DNA of 52,062 nt from Azolla pinnata (GCA_037176905.1 JBBBWG010008779.1:15235-67296); one strand, 5' to 3'; positions 1 to 11,407 are shown, counted from the first letter of the stretch. Translations and numbers: made by a program. Notes: generated by a model not told the origin, from the sequence alone.

Positions 1-421
1 TTTACACCATGGTGTCAAAATTCAATAGAGTTTGACATGCTGAAAAATTGACCATCTTTGCAATTGAGTTGAGCATGCGAAAACTGCCTCATTGTATTCT
101 GTCTTGTGTTATTTGTCATCCATGTGGCATTTAGGCCTCTTGACAATAACATTTTTGAGATGGTCGAAGGCTAACTAGCCATTATGGACTTCTGAAATGA
201 GCAATAGTTTTATCTATCTCAAACCGATGCTACTTTACATGGTCAATCAGCTCATCTTTTGTTAATGAGACCGTAGTGGAAGTAGTTTTAAGCTCAGAAA
301 ATACACAAATAATAGACCCATTAAAATGGCAGTGCTAATGCCCTCCTAGGGGTCTGGCATTTCAATTTGGAAGCCTGCCGGGCAGGAATTTAAAGGCAGT
401 CTATAGGCCTGAGTTCTGTCC

Positions 422-3375
422 ATGCATATTGATGGAAAGATAGAAGAACCCTTGTTATCAGCTCATGAACAAAATAAAAGGCTAACGCGATATATAATTG
501 AGGGACAATCTTGCAGGATAGTGTTGGACTTACTTGTGCTTATTGTCCTGATACATGCCCTTTTCTTGAAGATAGCGAATGGGTTTCTTTCAACATGGAG
601 CCTGTTTGTGGCATTATTGGAGTTATCCGAGGTTGGGAATGTGAGTAAATTTGATTCGTTCTGTTGATTGGCATATATCCAGTACAGTTCTAATGTAGCT
701 GTTATTGTACACTTATGAAAATTCCTTGTCACCATTTTGTTTTCCAGGTCCAAACCTTGAAAAGTACATTGCGTGTACTGCACTGCATTTTAATTCATGA
801 CGAGGGCTGCCAGAGTAAGATTTTTGGAAGGTAACAAATTATTCTACTAATGCTGCACTGCTATTGGATATTTTTTATGACAATTGGCATGCGTATTAAA
901 GCTATAGCTCTCTGTAATAATAGAATACCATGGCATGATGATGCATCAAAGTTTCCAGAGGACTTTTTTGTGCATAGAGATTTTGGCCATCCTGGTTATC
1001 CTGTACATGAACGGAAGTCATACTGCTCACCTAGAATTTACCATTTTCCTTTGGATACCCAACTGAAGAGCAATGAACAGTCTGTCGACGAATCTCAAGG
1101 AGTGATAAACAGAAAATATGGTTTGGAAAAACAAAGTCAGCATGCCTTAATTATGACAATTTTCAAGCGGATTCTTCATCATGCAAAGTATTGCTGTAGT
1201 GAGCCAGCTAGAACAATGGCAATGTCAATTTTGGTCCTCCTGTTGGTGAACACAGAGCCCATCAATCTAAGAGAAAGGTAAATTGCGATACAAATATAGA
1301 TCATTATAGTTTGGTCCTCCAAATCTCATTGATTCCTCATTGCTGTATGTTTGAACTGCTGAATGGGTGTCATGGAACCTAGATGTGCTCCATTGTTGCT
1401 TGCATTCGAGGAAGATTGTGCTTCAGGAATTGGATTCCATTAATGTCTCAAACCGTTGACATGTGGTATCCTACTGATTGCAGTTTTGGTTTCATATTGT
1501 TTGATGGAACAATATCACGTTTCTTAAAGAAGTCTGCAGGCATGGAAGTACAATCACAAGCTGTTCGGATTGTGCAGATTCTGTTACACTGTAAGGCCTT
1601 GTAGCTTTGGAAATTGCTTTATGTGTGAGTTATATTTAGGTGCTTGGCATGATTTATTGGGATATTGATGGATCTTTGACATGTTTATGTAAATACATAC
1701 TGTCTCAACAACGCAAGAAAGGACAATAAATCTGATGCTGGAAATTAGCTTTTTAGGTCCTTCTATACTCCGAAATCTTTGCACTTCAGAAGAAATGCAT
1801 TCACATGCAACAGAACTTAAAACAGCTTCAAATACAGAGGGAAAGTCAATAGAGCAAGACACTAGCTCACGGTACTCAGAAATGGCAACAGGCAAGAGGA
1901 AGCTAGAGGATCAAGCTGAGGCTGTAGATACTGCTTCCGATGTAGAGCATAACGGTATGGAGGTACTCGAAGGATTAATTTCTTGCTTGATATGTGCTGG
2001 CAACACTCTACAGGTAACAAGATGATGATGATGCCCCAGTAATTGGAATGAGATAAAATTGCATCATCTTTTACTGTCTTTGAATATGTATGCAGGCGTA
2101 TTCTCTTCAGCGCAATGTTCTCCGAGTTCTAACCTTCATTGCTACCTCAGGACGAGAAGGAGCCCTATTTTTGTTTTCTAAGAATGTGCATTTCGCAATA
2201 GATCAAGATAAAAAAAATAATACTTCGAAGGAAAGCACTTCTGTTGCACCCTGTAGCTTGCCTGCATACCTAATGTCTCTTCTTGATGAACAACTCAAAG
2301 CAGAAGAAGAAAGAAACTCTACCAGCAAGGCAACAGAAATGGAAGAAAGGTAAGTGGGTTTTATTGGGACATTGACTGGTATGTTTGGCTCATTGAAGTA
2401 AAACGTATCTGTATTCTGCTAGGCAGTTTCTTTGCCAGCGACACATCATCTTCGGAGAGGAAATATCCAAGATGAGAACGACTGCTATGTGTCCATGGTT
2501 TTGTTTATATCATTTGAGTATGTTTTAGCATTAAAATCACTGTAGTGTATAGTGGGTCATTCAGTTGCAGTAAATCTATCCAGACTGGATCACAAGTAAA
2601 GTTTCTTTTGCTAGAAAGGAAAAAATCAGTTTCTTTCACTGTATCATATGCATATTCTATTCCTCTGAACCTGTCCTGTGTAGCTGGCTCAACTGATATT
2701 GCCTGGTATTGCCTCTGTAAGAAGCTTCGATCATGGCCTGTAAACATTTTCCCCGAGGTAGCACATGAAATGCCTGTTTTGAGCTTGTGGCCGTTGTAAA
2801 TATTCATGAAAGTAACTCAAATGATTAGAGACACATCAGAGCTGTAGTTTGAAGTTTGTAGAGACTCGGTGTCAACTATTTCATATTCTCCACGCACGAG
2901 AAGTTGGAGAAGCCCCATTAGTGGAATTTCCCAAACATCGAAGTCAAGTCTCTGGTGACTTTGTGCTAATTGCACTTATTGGATATGGAACTCCAATAGC
3001 TCTATAAACTGTGGAGAAAACCGGAGTAGCCGAGAAATAAACTCCAGTGTTTGCTTGTTGGCTGACATGCATCCTTTTTTTTTCTTTTCTTTCGCTGCGT
3101 GTTTCAGGGCGTGTATCGTTCACGAAGCTCTAACACTGGTTTGCCGGCTAGTGTCAAACCCTGTCGTATCTGCAGCTGCATTGGCGGGCCTAACAGCGAA
3201 CAAAACCATGACGAGGTTCAGCATAATGGTAGCCAATAAGCTGATAAGCAGAGGAACCCTATCCGAGGCGCTACAAATGCAAGGAAAGCATGTGATCGTG
3301 TCAGCCGACATGATAGAGCTATCGCGGGGCTTGCGGCGACGAATACTCGACAATGCGCCCCATCATCGAGGCTGA
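422..3375 (+). CDS. SUV2: SUV2/ATRIP-like DNA-damage checkpoint protein, 3' part
   Basis: Seven exons inferred by splice phase: ~422-640, 748-830, 924-1277, ~1427-1590 (an acceptor at 1415 also fits), 1757-2013, 2096-2349 and 3108-3375 (TGA). All join in frame. The pieces read as an all-helical protein: a helix ending LLELSEVGN runs into VQTLKSTLRVLHCILIH, SRFLKKSAG leads to VRIVQILLHCPSILRNLC, then LISCLICAGNTLQ, NVLRVLTFIATSGREG and a final exon ACIVHEALTLVCRLVSN. Order and spacing match what I remember of the C-terminal half of plant SUV2 (HUS2), the ATRIP partner that recruits ATR kinase to RPA-coated single-stranded DNA in the nucleus. The exon near 422 is preceded by an in-frame stop at 410, so it either begins there or at a splice acceptor such as 515; the 5' end of the gene lies upstream of the window. 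The last intron (2350-3107) is the longest. Identification rests on remembered similarity, not a search. Confidence 0.6.
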
Positions 3376-5760
3376 AATGAAGCTGCTGGAAAAGAAAAAG
3401 GGGAAGAGAGAAAGACACTGCTCTGCCATTCCCCGAGGTGGGTAATGCGTTTTTTCTCATCCATAACCTGGCTAAGCTTTCGATGCAGGGGGAGCATGTG
3501 AATTACATCAGTGGGAGTAAATATATGCACGATCTGAGCTCGGAGAGGCCTTCTTCTTAAGAGCAAATTTTCTGGCACAAACGGCAACGTTGCAGGGCAT
3601 GCTACCGCATCCTCGATCTCCTCTCGTCGCTTGTGTTAGTCACGTGTATCGATTTTTATCGGGTAGAAGAATCGTCGAAGGAAACGCTTGCCAGTTTTTT
3701 TGTGCCAATTCTTCTATCTTCCATGCATAATATATAGATTGTTTGCTTGATCGGCGTAAGAATCGCACCCCGAAAGGAGGTGCAAAGCCCTTTTTTTTTC
3801 CGCTTCGATTTTGGGGTTGACTACATAGTTTGTTTTTTGTCATTGTATGGACAGTTGGGACAGCCTTTGGGATCCTACCACCATTTTCATTCTTACATGT
3901 TTTTCCCATTGAGAACAGCATCGATGCATTGGGTATGTACACGAGGGAAGTTCTAATGTATTCTTAGATTTTCATTGGCGGTTTTTTTTTTCCAGGTGCA
4001 AGCTCATCATTGAAGAGAACTAGAAGAGATGTGGCGGGGAAATTCGGACCTCGGAAGAAGATAATGTTCTGGCAAATAGCTGACAAACGCCTGCGATGAA
4101 CAGCCTCTGTTCGAAGAAGAATCAGCCGTTGGTGCGATTGGACGATGCTTTTAAATGACTCGGGGAAAAGGACGTTGGGTTCGACTGAGTGCCTGTTTGG
4201 TATCGTGAGATCGTCGCCAGCTATGGTGATTCTCCTAAACTGCAGGATCTTCTTCGATTGGAAGCGGATTTGCTGTCGAAGGTTGCAGAGTGGGAGGTAT
4301 CTTATCTATTGCCCCTCTCTGGCGCTTTTTTTCGGGGCTTCTTCTGGAATCTGTCTTTCCTCTGGTCGTGTGGTCGGGGCCATGGATGTGGGTTTTTTGT
4401 TTGTTGGGCAGTCTGGAGTCTGGAAGCCAGAGCATGCAAGCTATAGCTACAAAAAAAGCAAAGCAGGGGCATCCGTTCATCGGATGAAAGCTCGAGTATG
4501 TTTATAAGAGTCTCTGCGGAGACCCAGATGTGGGCAGATAAGATACATGGGTGTTCAGTTCCTTCGGAGTTTTTATCTGCAGAGATGCGGAGCTTATAAA
4601 ACACAGACACGGTAACCATTGCCGAGGTGGGTTTCAAAGATTCTAGCAGAGATGCGAAGACACATGATGTCGAGGAGGGGCATATTCGGTAGCAGATGCT
4701 CTGGTGGAGCTGTCTGTCTGTCTGCCTTTTCGTCGCGGCTCCACCATCCCACGTAAAAACAGAGCAGAGCAGACAGAGCGAGATGACGTCTGAAGCTCTT
4801 CGATGAATGGAATGGGCCCCCAAATATGCAAAGAAGAAGAAGAAGATTGCATAGGCTTGTATGGAGCTGGTGATGGAGCTTGACAGCTGGCTCGCTAACA
4901 TTGGCTCTTCAAGTCCGATTTGGCCGTGCGATATTTAACACATGGAAACTCTCTCGTTCTCCGTCTGGAGTCTCGCATATCTGGAGCTCTGGATGACGAT
5001 AGCGTAGGAATCATCGATCTCTCCCTCTCTCTGTCTCTCTCTCCGATTGGGGCACTGTTTAGCATTGTGGTCATCAAAGGACATTGGTTTTCTTCTTTGA
5101 TTGCTTTTTCATCACATGGGGATTCTTTCGAGAAATAGCAGTATGTGAATTTTGCTACCCGGTTTTCATATATTTGCGAGCGATGCTCTCGAGGAGCTCA
5201 CCTTCTGCCCCTACAGCTACGAGTATCTGAGAAAGGGTTTCTCAGATAGGGCTTCTTGGCTTTCCTTGACACCCACACAGATCTGTTCGGCTTCTGATAG
5301 AAACAACTAGATCATGCACAACCTCTGACATGGTGAGTTGAGGCTGAATCGAGAGCTAGGTGGTGGAAAATCGGGAGTTGAATCGATTTGATTTGTACCA
5401 TATCGACGGCTCGGAGATCTTGTGCTGAGATCGGATTGTGATCGGGAGCAGCGCGCGTGCAACTCTGCTGCGAGATCAGATCATCGCTGAATCGGGGGGA
5501 CTCGAGGTCTAGGGCTTGAAGCTGTGACCTGATTCTGATCGGGGGTTTCGAGCTAGAGGTAGAGGCGAACGATCGGATTGGGGGCCGCATTCGGCAGGAC
5601 TCGGGCAAGCGAGCTTGAAAGCAGGAGTCGAGCAGAAGCAGCATCTTGGCCCCGGCAAGTCGGAGATTCTCGGGGGCTTGGAATCTTACGGATCGGACAG
5701 GATCGGAGCAGATCCGGACCTGCAGGAGATTCCAGATCCATGCAACACCACAAACAAGGA
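3376..5760. other. 3' UTR and intergenic region, no gene recognised
   Basis: This stretch follows the stop of the SUV2-like gene and precedes the leader of the F-box gene. It holds T-rich tracts (near 3790 and 3985), a short GAAGAAGAAG tract near 4830 and CT tracts around 5020-5045. Reading frames up to ~200 codons occur on the minus strand (4302-4901) but contain no recognisable domain and look like chance frames. Part of 5300-5760 is G/A-rich and may belong to the F-box gene's leader or promoter. Confidence 0.5.
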
Positions 5761-5770
5761 AAAAAACACT

Positions 5771-5795
5771 CTTCTCTCTCTCTCTCTCTCTCCCC
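5771..5795. repeat. CT dinucleotide microsatellite
   Basis: A run of CTCTCT units lies upstream of the F-box gene. It is followed by TTCTTC/TCTTT tracts to about 5955. Pyrimidine-rich tracts of this kind are common near plant transcription starts; here the start site is not known. Confidence 0.85.
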
Positions 5796-5957
5796 TTCAG
5801 TTTTGTTGATCTTCTTCATGGAATTTCCCTTGAAAATATAGAAAATAGTCTTCTCTTCTCTTTTCTTCTCTTCTCTTGTGGTTTTCCTTATTTGTGTTTC
5901 ATGCCCTTGGGAACATTTTCTTCTTTCTTCTTCTTTCTTCTTCTTCTTCTTCTGTCC

Positions 5958-6017
5958 ATCTCCATCATCATCATCATCACCACCATCACATCATCATCAC
6001 CATCACAGCATCATCAC

Positions 6018-6055
<38 letters not shown>

Positions 6056-6073
6056 CCATCACAGCATCATCAC

Positions 6074-6111
<38 letters not shown>

Positions 6112-6515
6112 CCATCAGCACCACCATCACCATCAGCACCACCATCACCATCAGCACCACCATCACCATCACCACCATCATCAGCATCATCATCACCACC
6201 ATCACCATCACCAGCATCACCACCATCACCATCAGCACCACCATCACCATCAGCACCACCATCACCATCAGCACCACCATCACCATCACCATCACCACCA
6301 TCACCATCACCATCACCACCATCACCATCATCATCACCACCATCACCACCATCATCACCACCATCACCATCATCATCACCACCACCACCATCATCATCAC
6401 CACCACCATCATCACCACAATCATCATACCACCATCATCATCATCATAACAACCATCATCATCACCACCATCATGATCATCACCACCATCATGATCATCA
6501 CCATCATCATCCTCC
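5958..6515. repeat. CAT/CAC trinucleotide microsatellite, about 550 bases
   Basis: The stretch is almost pure CAT, CAC and CAG triplets. At 6117-6170 and 6231-6285 it shows a higher-order 18-base unit (CAGCACCACCATCACCAT) repeated three to four times, so local unit amplification has acted on top of triplet slippage. It creates open frames in several phases (poly-His, poly-Ser/Pro and poly-Ile/Thr on the plus strand, Met/Val/Asp-rich on the minus strand). None is likely to be translated. It is flanked by TTC and CCT tracts. Confidence 0.95.
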
Positions 6516-6715
6516 TCCTCCTCCTCCTTCTTCTTCATTCTTCTTCTTCTTCTGTCCATTTCCATCTCTGAATCTTCTTCTTTCTTTCTTTCTTTCTTCT
6601 TCTTCCCTGCTTTCTGATTCCCTCCTTTCATTCCTCTTCTTTTCGATTCTCGATTCCCTCCTCCTCCTCCTCCTCGCCTTCTTCTTTCTTCTCCTTCTCT
6701 GTCAGGGAGCGACGC

Positions 6716-7021
6716 TCCCCAGAAACCCTAAATGCTCCGAGTAACCCTAACTTCTGAGCTACGAGAGCCGGCATGCCCGATTCGGAAGCCCTAAATCACG
6801 CACTCTTCGTGGAAACCCTAACCCTAGGGATTCTAGACGCCCCAAGAAACCCTAAAGCGCAGAATCCGTAGATCCAGGGATCGGAAACTCGATCCTCGGG
6901 GAAACCCTAACTGCCAGGAGGGATTCGGGACCTACTCACAAACCCTAAAAGTCCGCAGAAGCTGCTCGATGCAGAGATAGGAAGGTCCGAGAAGCCCTAG
7001 AAATCCGCAGAGATCAGGCCC
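6716..7021 (+). promoter_or_regulatory. Telobox cluster in leader of the F-box gene
   Basis: Eight copies of AAACCCTAA or one-base variants lie at about 6723, 6742, 6786, 6813, 6847, 6902, 6940 and 6992, ending about 20 bases before the ATG. AAACCCTA (telobox) is a known plant promoter/leader element bound by telomere-repeat-binding factors and common in genes of growing cells. The even ~20-50 base spacing and the count are unusual. Whether the cluster is promoter or transcribed leader cannot be told from the sequence. Confidence 0.65.
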
Positions 7022-7849
7022 ATGGCTATGGCGATCCTGCAATCTCTCGAATGCTTGGACATTCTGGTGAAGATCTTCTTCCATCTCCACCCCCTCGATG
7101 TGGTCACTTCTGGATTGACCTGCAAGCTATGGCACCGAGCTTCCTCCGATCCTTCGCTGTGGCGTCATCTCTGCCTCCAGAAATGGCCTTCTCTCTCCCA
7201 TCCTTCTGCGAAGCCTTCCCTCTCCCTGCTTCGAAGCTTCCATGGCTTCTTTGCGCAGCGGGAGTCGAAGAAGGTCGACGACCCCGAGGAAGCAGGGCGA
7301 TGGCTCTTCTGCCCGGAGGATATCACCATCGTTATCGACGTTTCTCTCTCCGATCGATCCGTTTTCTCCACCGCCATAGCCGGATCTTCTGTGGTGAAGG
7401 AACGATTGCGCTTCAAGCTTCCTCGTCACAATCTCCTCGGTTCTACGCAGTCTTCATCTTCGTCTCCGACCGATCTCTGCGATGGGAAAACGTCCCCATC
7501 TTCCGCTTCTGCGTTCGGCTATGGCGATGGCGATCCCAACAGTTTATCTTCCAAGCATACTACTTCCTCTTCTGCTTCTTCGTCTGATCTTGGCGATGGC
7601 AATGGCGATCTGCAAAAAGCTCGGCCTTTCCATGATCTCCATGTTCAGCTGAGCGTTATCAGACACAGCGATGGATTGTCTGCTTGCCTCGTTAATGGCT
7701 TCCCCGCCCCTTCTTCTTCTGCTTCTTCTTCTTCTTCTGCAAAGCCGATGCAGAAATCTCCATCATCAAGCCATTCTTCCAGCAGATATGGCCTGAAATG
7801 CGTGCTGCTCCTCATCGATGGCCATGCTTTCCTCAATTTCTACTGGTGA
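7022..7849 (+). CDS. F-box protein (single exon, 275 aa)
   Basis: The protein begins MAMAILQSLECLDILVKIF and carries an F-box at about residues 8-50 (LHPLDVVTSGLTCKLWH, then WRHLC and KWPSL), the segment that binds SKP1 in SCF ubiquitin ligases. The rest is not a recognisable LRR or Kelch array. A segment near residues 95-140 (PEDITIVIDVSLSDRS, SSVVKERLRFKLPRHN) looks folded, followed by Ser-rich low-complexity stretches (about 143-195 and 230-255) and a short hydrophobic end (CVLLLIDGHAFLNFYW). The start is chosen because CCCATGGCT is a good plant context and sits just after the telobox leader. No intron is needed. The stop codon lies inside the first unit of a downstream tandem repeat, so the C-terminus may have been shaped by that repeat. 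The substrate is unknown. Confidence 0.75.
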   Translation: MAMAILQSLECLDILVKIFFHLHPLDVVTSGLTCKLWHRASSDPSLWRHLCLQKWPSLSHPSAKPSLSLLRSFHGFFAQRESKKVDDPEEAGRWLFCPEDITIVIDVSLSDRSVFSTAIAGSSVVKERLRFKLPRHNLLGSTQSSSSSPTDLCDGKTSPSSASAFGYGDGDPNSLSSKHTTSSSASSSDLGDGNGDLQKARPFHDLHVQLSVIRHSDGLSACLVNGFPAPSSSASSSSSAKPMQKSPSSSHSSSRYGLKCVLLLIDGHAFLNFYW

Positions 7850-8276
7850 AAAAACAGCAGTCTTTTTTTGTTAGGGTTTGTAACCCTAAATGCAGCGATA
7901 GTCCTGACATTAGCTTGCTGCCCTCAACCTTCTACCGGTGAACGACGTAGGGCGTTCTAGGGTTTCGAAGCCTGAATGCAGTGACAGTCCTGACATAAGC
8001 TCCATGAAGCATGCTTTCATGGATTCATAAGCAGTAAACAAGAAAGGCTTTTTAGGGTTTCCAACCCTCTGAGAGCACCAAGGACCTGGCATGAAGTTTG
8101 ATGACAGTGCTCTCCTCAACTTGTGAATAGCTAATGTGTTTTTTAGGGTTTCTAACCCTAAAGTCCAGTGATGGTTCTGATCTCCGAGTTTTGCTCAACT
8201 TGCACTGGTGAAGAACACAAGCGTTTTTGTGTTTCTAATCCTGAATGCGCTTTATTCTTGGCATTGGTGTCATGCA
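7845..8276 (+). repeat. ~90-base tandem array with telomere-like palindromes
   Basis: Five imperfect units begin near 7845, 7933, 8028, 8121 and 8200. Each has the order ACTGGTGAA, T-run, TTAGGGTTT, (N)AACCCTAA, TGCAGTGA, GTCCTGAC. In units 1 and 4 the core is a perfect 8-bp inverted repeat (TTAGGGTT, 3-base loop, AACCCTAA at 7871-7889 and 8143-8161). The first unit overlaps the F-box stop codon. Confidence 0.75.
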
Positions 8277-9090
8277 TATTAGGGTTTTGTATCTGTTGAA
8301 GCTTCAGCATCTTGGTACTGTCAAATCAAATTTAGGGTTTTGTGTCTGTTGAAGCTTCGGGATCTTGGTACTGTCAAATCCAATTAGGGTTGCACTTATC
8401 AAAGCACAGTTCTATGTTTTGTACCAACGAGAGCACATGAGGGCTTGTGCTAATTGAAGCCTATTTCAATTTCATGCCTGTCGAAGCACATCAGGGCTTT
8501 GGATTTGTTGAAGCATCCGGATTTCGGTACTGTTGGACACCCAAGAATAAGTTTTTCTGCACAAATCGGTTTGGAACCGGTGTTTTCTGGCACTAAATTG
8601 AAGGCATCAACTTTCAACAGTTAAACTGGAAGCCTTAGGATTTCAGCACCAATCCTCAAGGATTAGAAGGTTTCAGCAATAATATGAGCTCCTCAGGAGT
8701 TTTAATGGTGTCAAGATCTTTCGTGACAGTGTAGATGAATGTGAGCTTAAGCTGTGGACAAGCACCAAGGGTTCAGCAGCTGAACAAAAGAAGAGCCATC
8801 CATCAGTCTCCATTCGCTGAGGAATCATTGGCTTCTTCTCTGTTGCAGATTAGGGTTCCATATTTTGCTGCAGGTCAAGCATGTGGTCTTCTATCACATC
8901 TATCGGTCTCCATCCATGGAGGAATCATCCTCCTCCGTTGCAGATTAGAGTTTTGTATCTGCTGCAGATCAAGCATTCGATCTTGTGTCATTTATCATAT
9001 AGGTTTCTTCTCTGTTGCAGATAGGGTTTCATATTTGGTCACAGTTCAAGCATTTGGTTTCATGACATTAGGGTTGCAGATCAAATTGGT
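8277..9090 (+). repeat. Decayed TTAGGGTTTTG-headed tandem repeats
   Basis: Two close copies of a ~55-base unit lie at about 8277 and 8332 (TTAGGGTTTTG, then CTGTTGAAGCTTC, then TTGGTACTGTC). More diverged relatives follow to about 8540. A second set near 8825-9080 repeats a ~100-base unit (TTCTCTGTTGCAGAT, TAGGGTT, TCAAGCAT). The 129-codon open frame at 8735-9124 lies inside these repeats and is not considered a gene. Confidence 0.6.
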
Positions 9091-10830
9091 GGTTACTCTG
9101 ATTGCAAGATCTCTGTTATGGTGAAAAGAAGAAAGCTTCTTATTGCTGGAATAAAGACAGTTGGGAGAGGAAACCCTATCTGACATGGAGAATGAGTGAT
9201 ATTCTTGGTGGTATATGAATATACATGCTCTGAAATCAAGAACCTAAGGATCAAGGAGAATTCATCTTCTCTAATGAACGGAACACGAGGTTAGGTCATA
9301 AATCATGCCTAATAAAAAACAGCTTCAAAGCCCTTGACTCTGGGCTGTACTTTTGTTTTGGCTATGGAGGAAGTTAGATCATGGACCAGAAAGAGGGGGA
9401 AAGGACCTTGGCTTTATGCTCTGTCTTGCTGCTGTTTTAAGGGGGAAAGGACCTTTGGTTTTATGCTCCGTCTTGCTGTTGTGTTTAGAACAACAGATGA
9501 AGTCAGCTGATCGCTTGTGGACCAGAAAAGGGAAAGAACCTTGGATCTATTTCGCTTAATAATGGATGAAGTATGGTCATATATTCATGACCAGACGGGG
9601 TCTTGGCGTTGTGCTCTGTTGCTGCTGAATAATCGATGAATTTCTATGACCCAAAAGGGGGAAATACCTCGGGTTTGAGATATGTTTTGCTTAACAATGT
9701 ATGGAGTCTTAAGGTCATCTCTTCTTATGACAAATATTCTTTATGGAAATTGGTACTATGTTTGCACCTTCTATTGGATTTGGATATCTGTTGGAAATGG
9801 GCTGTTTGTCTTGAACCCTCGAAGGAAGCAGGACTGAGTTCATTTTGCTCATGTTTCTTTAATTCTCTTTGTAGTTCTGTCTGAGATCCTTCATTTTTTA
9901 GTAGGATACATTGGGCAGGATTTCAATCTCCTTCACCTCCTTCTTCTGTGGTATGTGTGTGTATGAATGCATATAAACTATTATAAGCTGAAACAAGGGC
10001 TACATGATGCTAAAACGAGGACCCCCTTCCTTCTGGTAAGCCTCCTCGTCAAGTGCATGGATGGAAGAAAGCTAAAGTGTGCAACAAGTGGGGGTACATG
10101 AGAGCCGCAGATCGGTTGATTTGAACGTATGAAGCATGGGAATGGCAGTGCTTTTGGTGAGTATGAGGCGGCATGATGGCTTTGGAAATGTATTTTCAGA
10201 TTGCTGAATATGCGAACGATGTTAATACAGAAATGCACGGTGCTCTCAGGAAGCTAATCCAACAAGCAGATGTTTGTATCTGATCATGCTTTGTTTTTAC
10301 ATGGAGGAAGGAGCATTTGAAGAAGCGATGCAGATGCATTATAAGGAGCAAGTGGTCTCTCGATCGAGGAAAGGATGTGAATGTGTCTAATACAAGAAAG
10401 CCAACCTAACATTCAGATGATGTGATGCCTCGTACTGTGCATGTACGTATACACGGTTGAGAAAGTGGAGCCAAAAGCTATTGAAAATCACCATAACATT
10501 GTAACTTTGAAGGATGTGTTTGGGTCTCTCTCTCTCCCCCTGTTTGGGTATGTCAGCATGCTTGTGATGGTCACAGCTGATACAAGGATCCGTCTGAAGA
10601 TAAGCTGCGTTGGGTGCTCTCTAGCAAGGGACAGAATCCAAAATGTGGGAAGAAGTTGGATCGAATGAGGACTTCGTGTAAACTGCAGTGTTCTCGATGA
10701 CGGTCTTTGGAAACGCTTCGTTGAGTTGAAGTGAGTCATATCACCAGGGAATGCATAGTATGCAGAAGCCAGTAAGTGTTTCTGTTTGATCACACACGAT
10801 GCTTATTATGCTCAAATCATACTTTGAGAA
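9091..10830. other. Gene-free stretch with short decayed repeats
   Basis: No protein domain is recognisable. Around 9350-9680 a loose repeat recurs (GGACCAGAAAGGGGGAAAG, ACCTTGG, TTATGCTCTGTCTTGCTG), three to four copies. The rest, including several frames of 60-100 codons, looks non-coding. Part of it may be the 3' UTR of the minus-strand CHX gene. Confidence 0.5.
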
Positions 10831-10832
10831 AA

Positions 10833-11407
10833 GCCAGGCAAAAATGCTTTCTTTTGGAGATTGCAGTGTTGTTACAGCGGAGGGAATGATGTCTCTCTGG
10901 TACAAGAAGCCAAACCTACTAAGAACCAGATGATGAAATGCCACTGATTTTTGCTTTCGTCGACATTGGGTTTCCGATTGTGCTCAAGTCAAGATGCGAG
11001 GAATCGGAGAGATTCCGATGCAGCAGGTGTAACAGTTTTGGTTGAGATTAAAGTCTGGTTTTGTCATCTCTACAAGCCATGGCTAAAGAGCACAGGAAAA
11101 CCTCTGGAGGGAAGGCAAAGCCAGACAAAAATGCTTTCTTTTGGAGATTGCAGTGTTGTTACAGTGGAGGGAATGATGTCTCTCTAGTACAAGAAGCCAA
11201 ACCTACTAAGAACCAGATGTCAATGAAATGCCACCGATCTTTTGCTTTTGTCGACACTGGGTTTCCGATTGTGCTCAAGACAAGATGCGAGGAATCGGAG
11301 AGATTCCGATGCAGCAGGTGTTTTGGTTGAGAAAGCTCTGCTTTTGCTATCCATACAGGTATTTTCTCCCATGGCTAGAGAGCACAGGAAAGCCTCCAAG
11401 ATACAGG
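10833..11407. repeat. ~287-base direct tandem duplication downstream of CHX
   Basis: Copy A (about 10833-11118) and copy B (about 11120-11407) align end to end. They share AAAATGCTTTCTTTTGGAG, GAGGGAATGATGTCTCTCT, GATGCGAGGAATCGGAGAG and CATGGCTAAAGAGCACAGG with a few substitutions and small indels. High similarity suggests a fairly recent duplication. It ends about 60 bases from the CHX stop codon, so it probably lies in the CHX 3' UTR. Confidence 0.85.

Noticed and set aside
4302-4901. 199-codon frame on the minus strand
   Set aside because: No recognisable domain, low-complexity Phe/Ser start, and overlaps short frames on the other strand; likely chance.
5646-6744. Long open frames (190-290 codons) with poly-His, poly-Ser or poly-Ile
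   Set aside because: They are generated by the CAT/CAC microsatellite, which is open in several frames on both strands; no conserved domain on either side.
8735-9124. 129-codon plus-strand frame
   Set aside because: Lies within decayed tandem repeats carrying AGGGTT motifs; the protein has no recognisable similarity.
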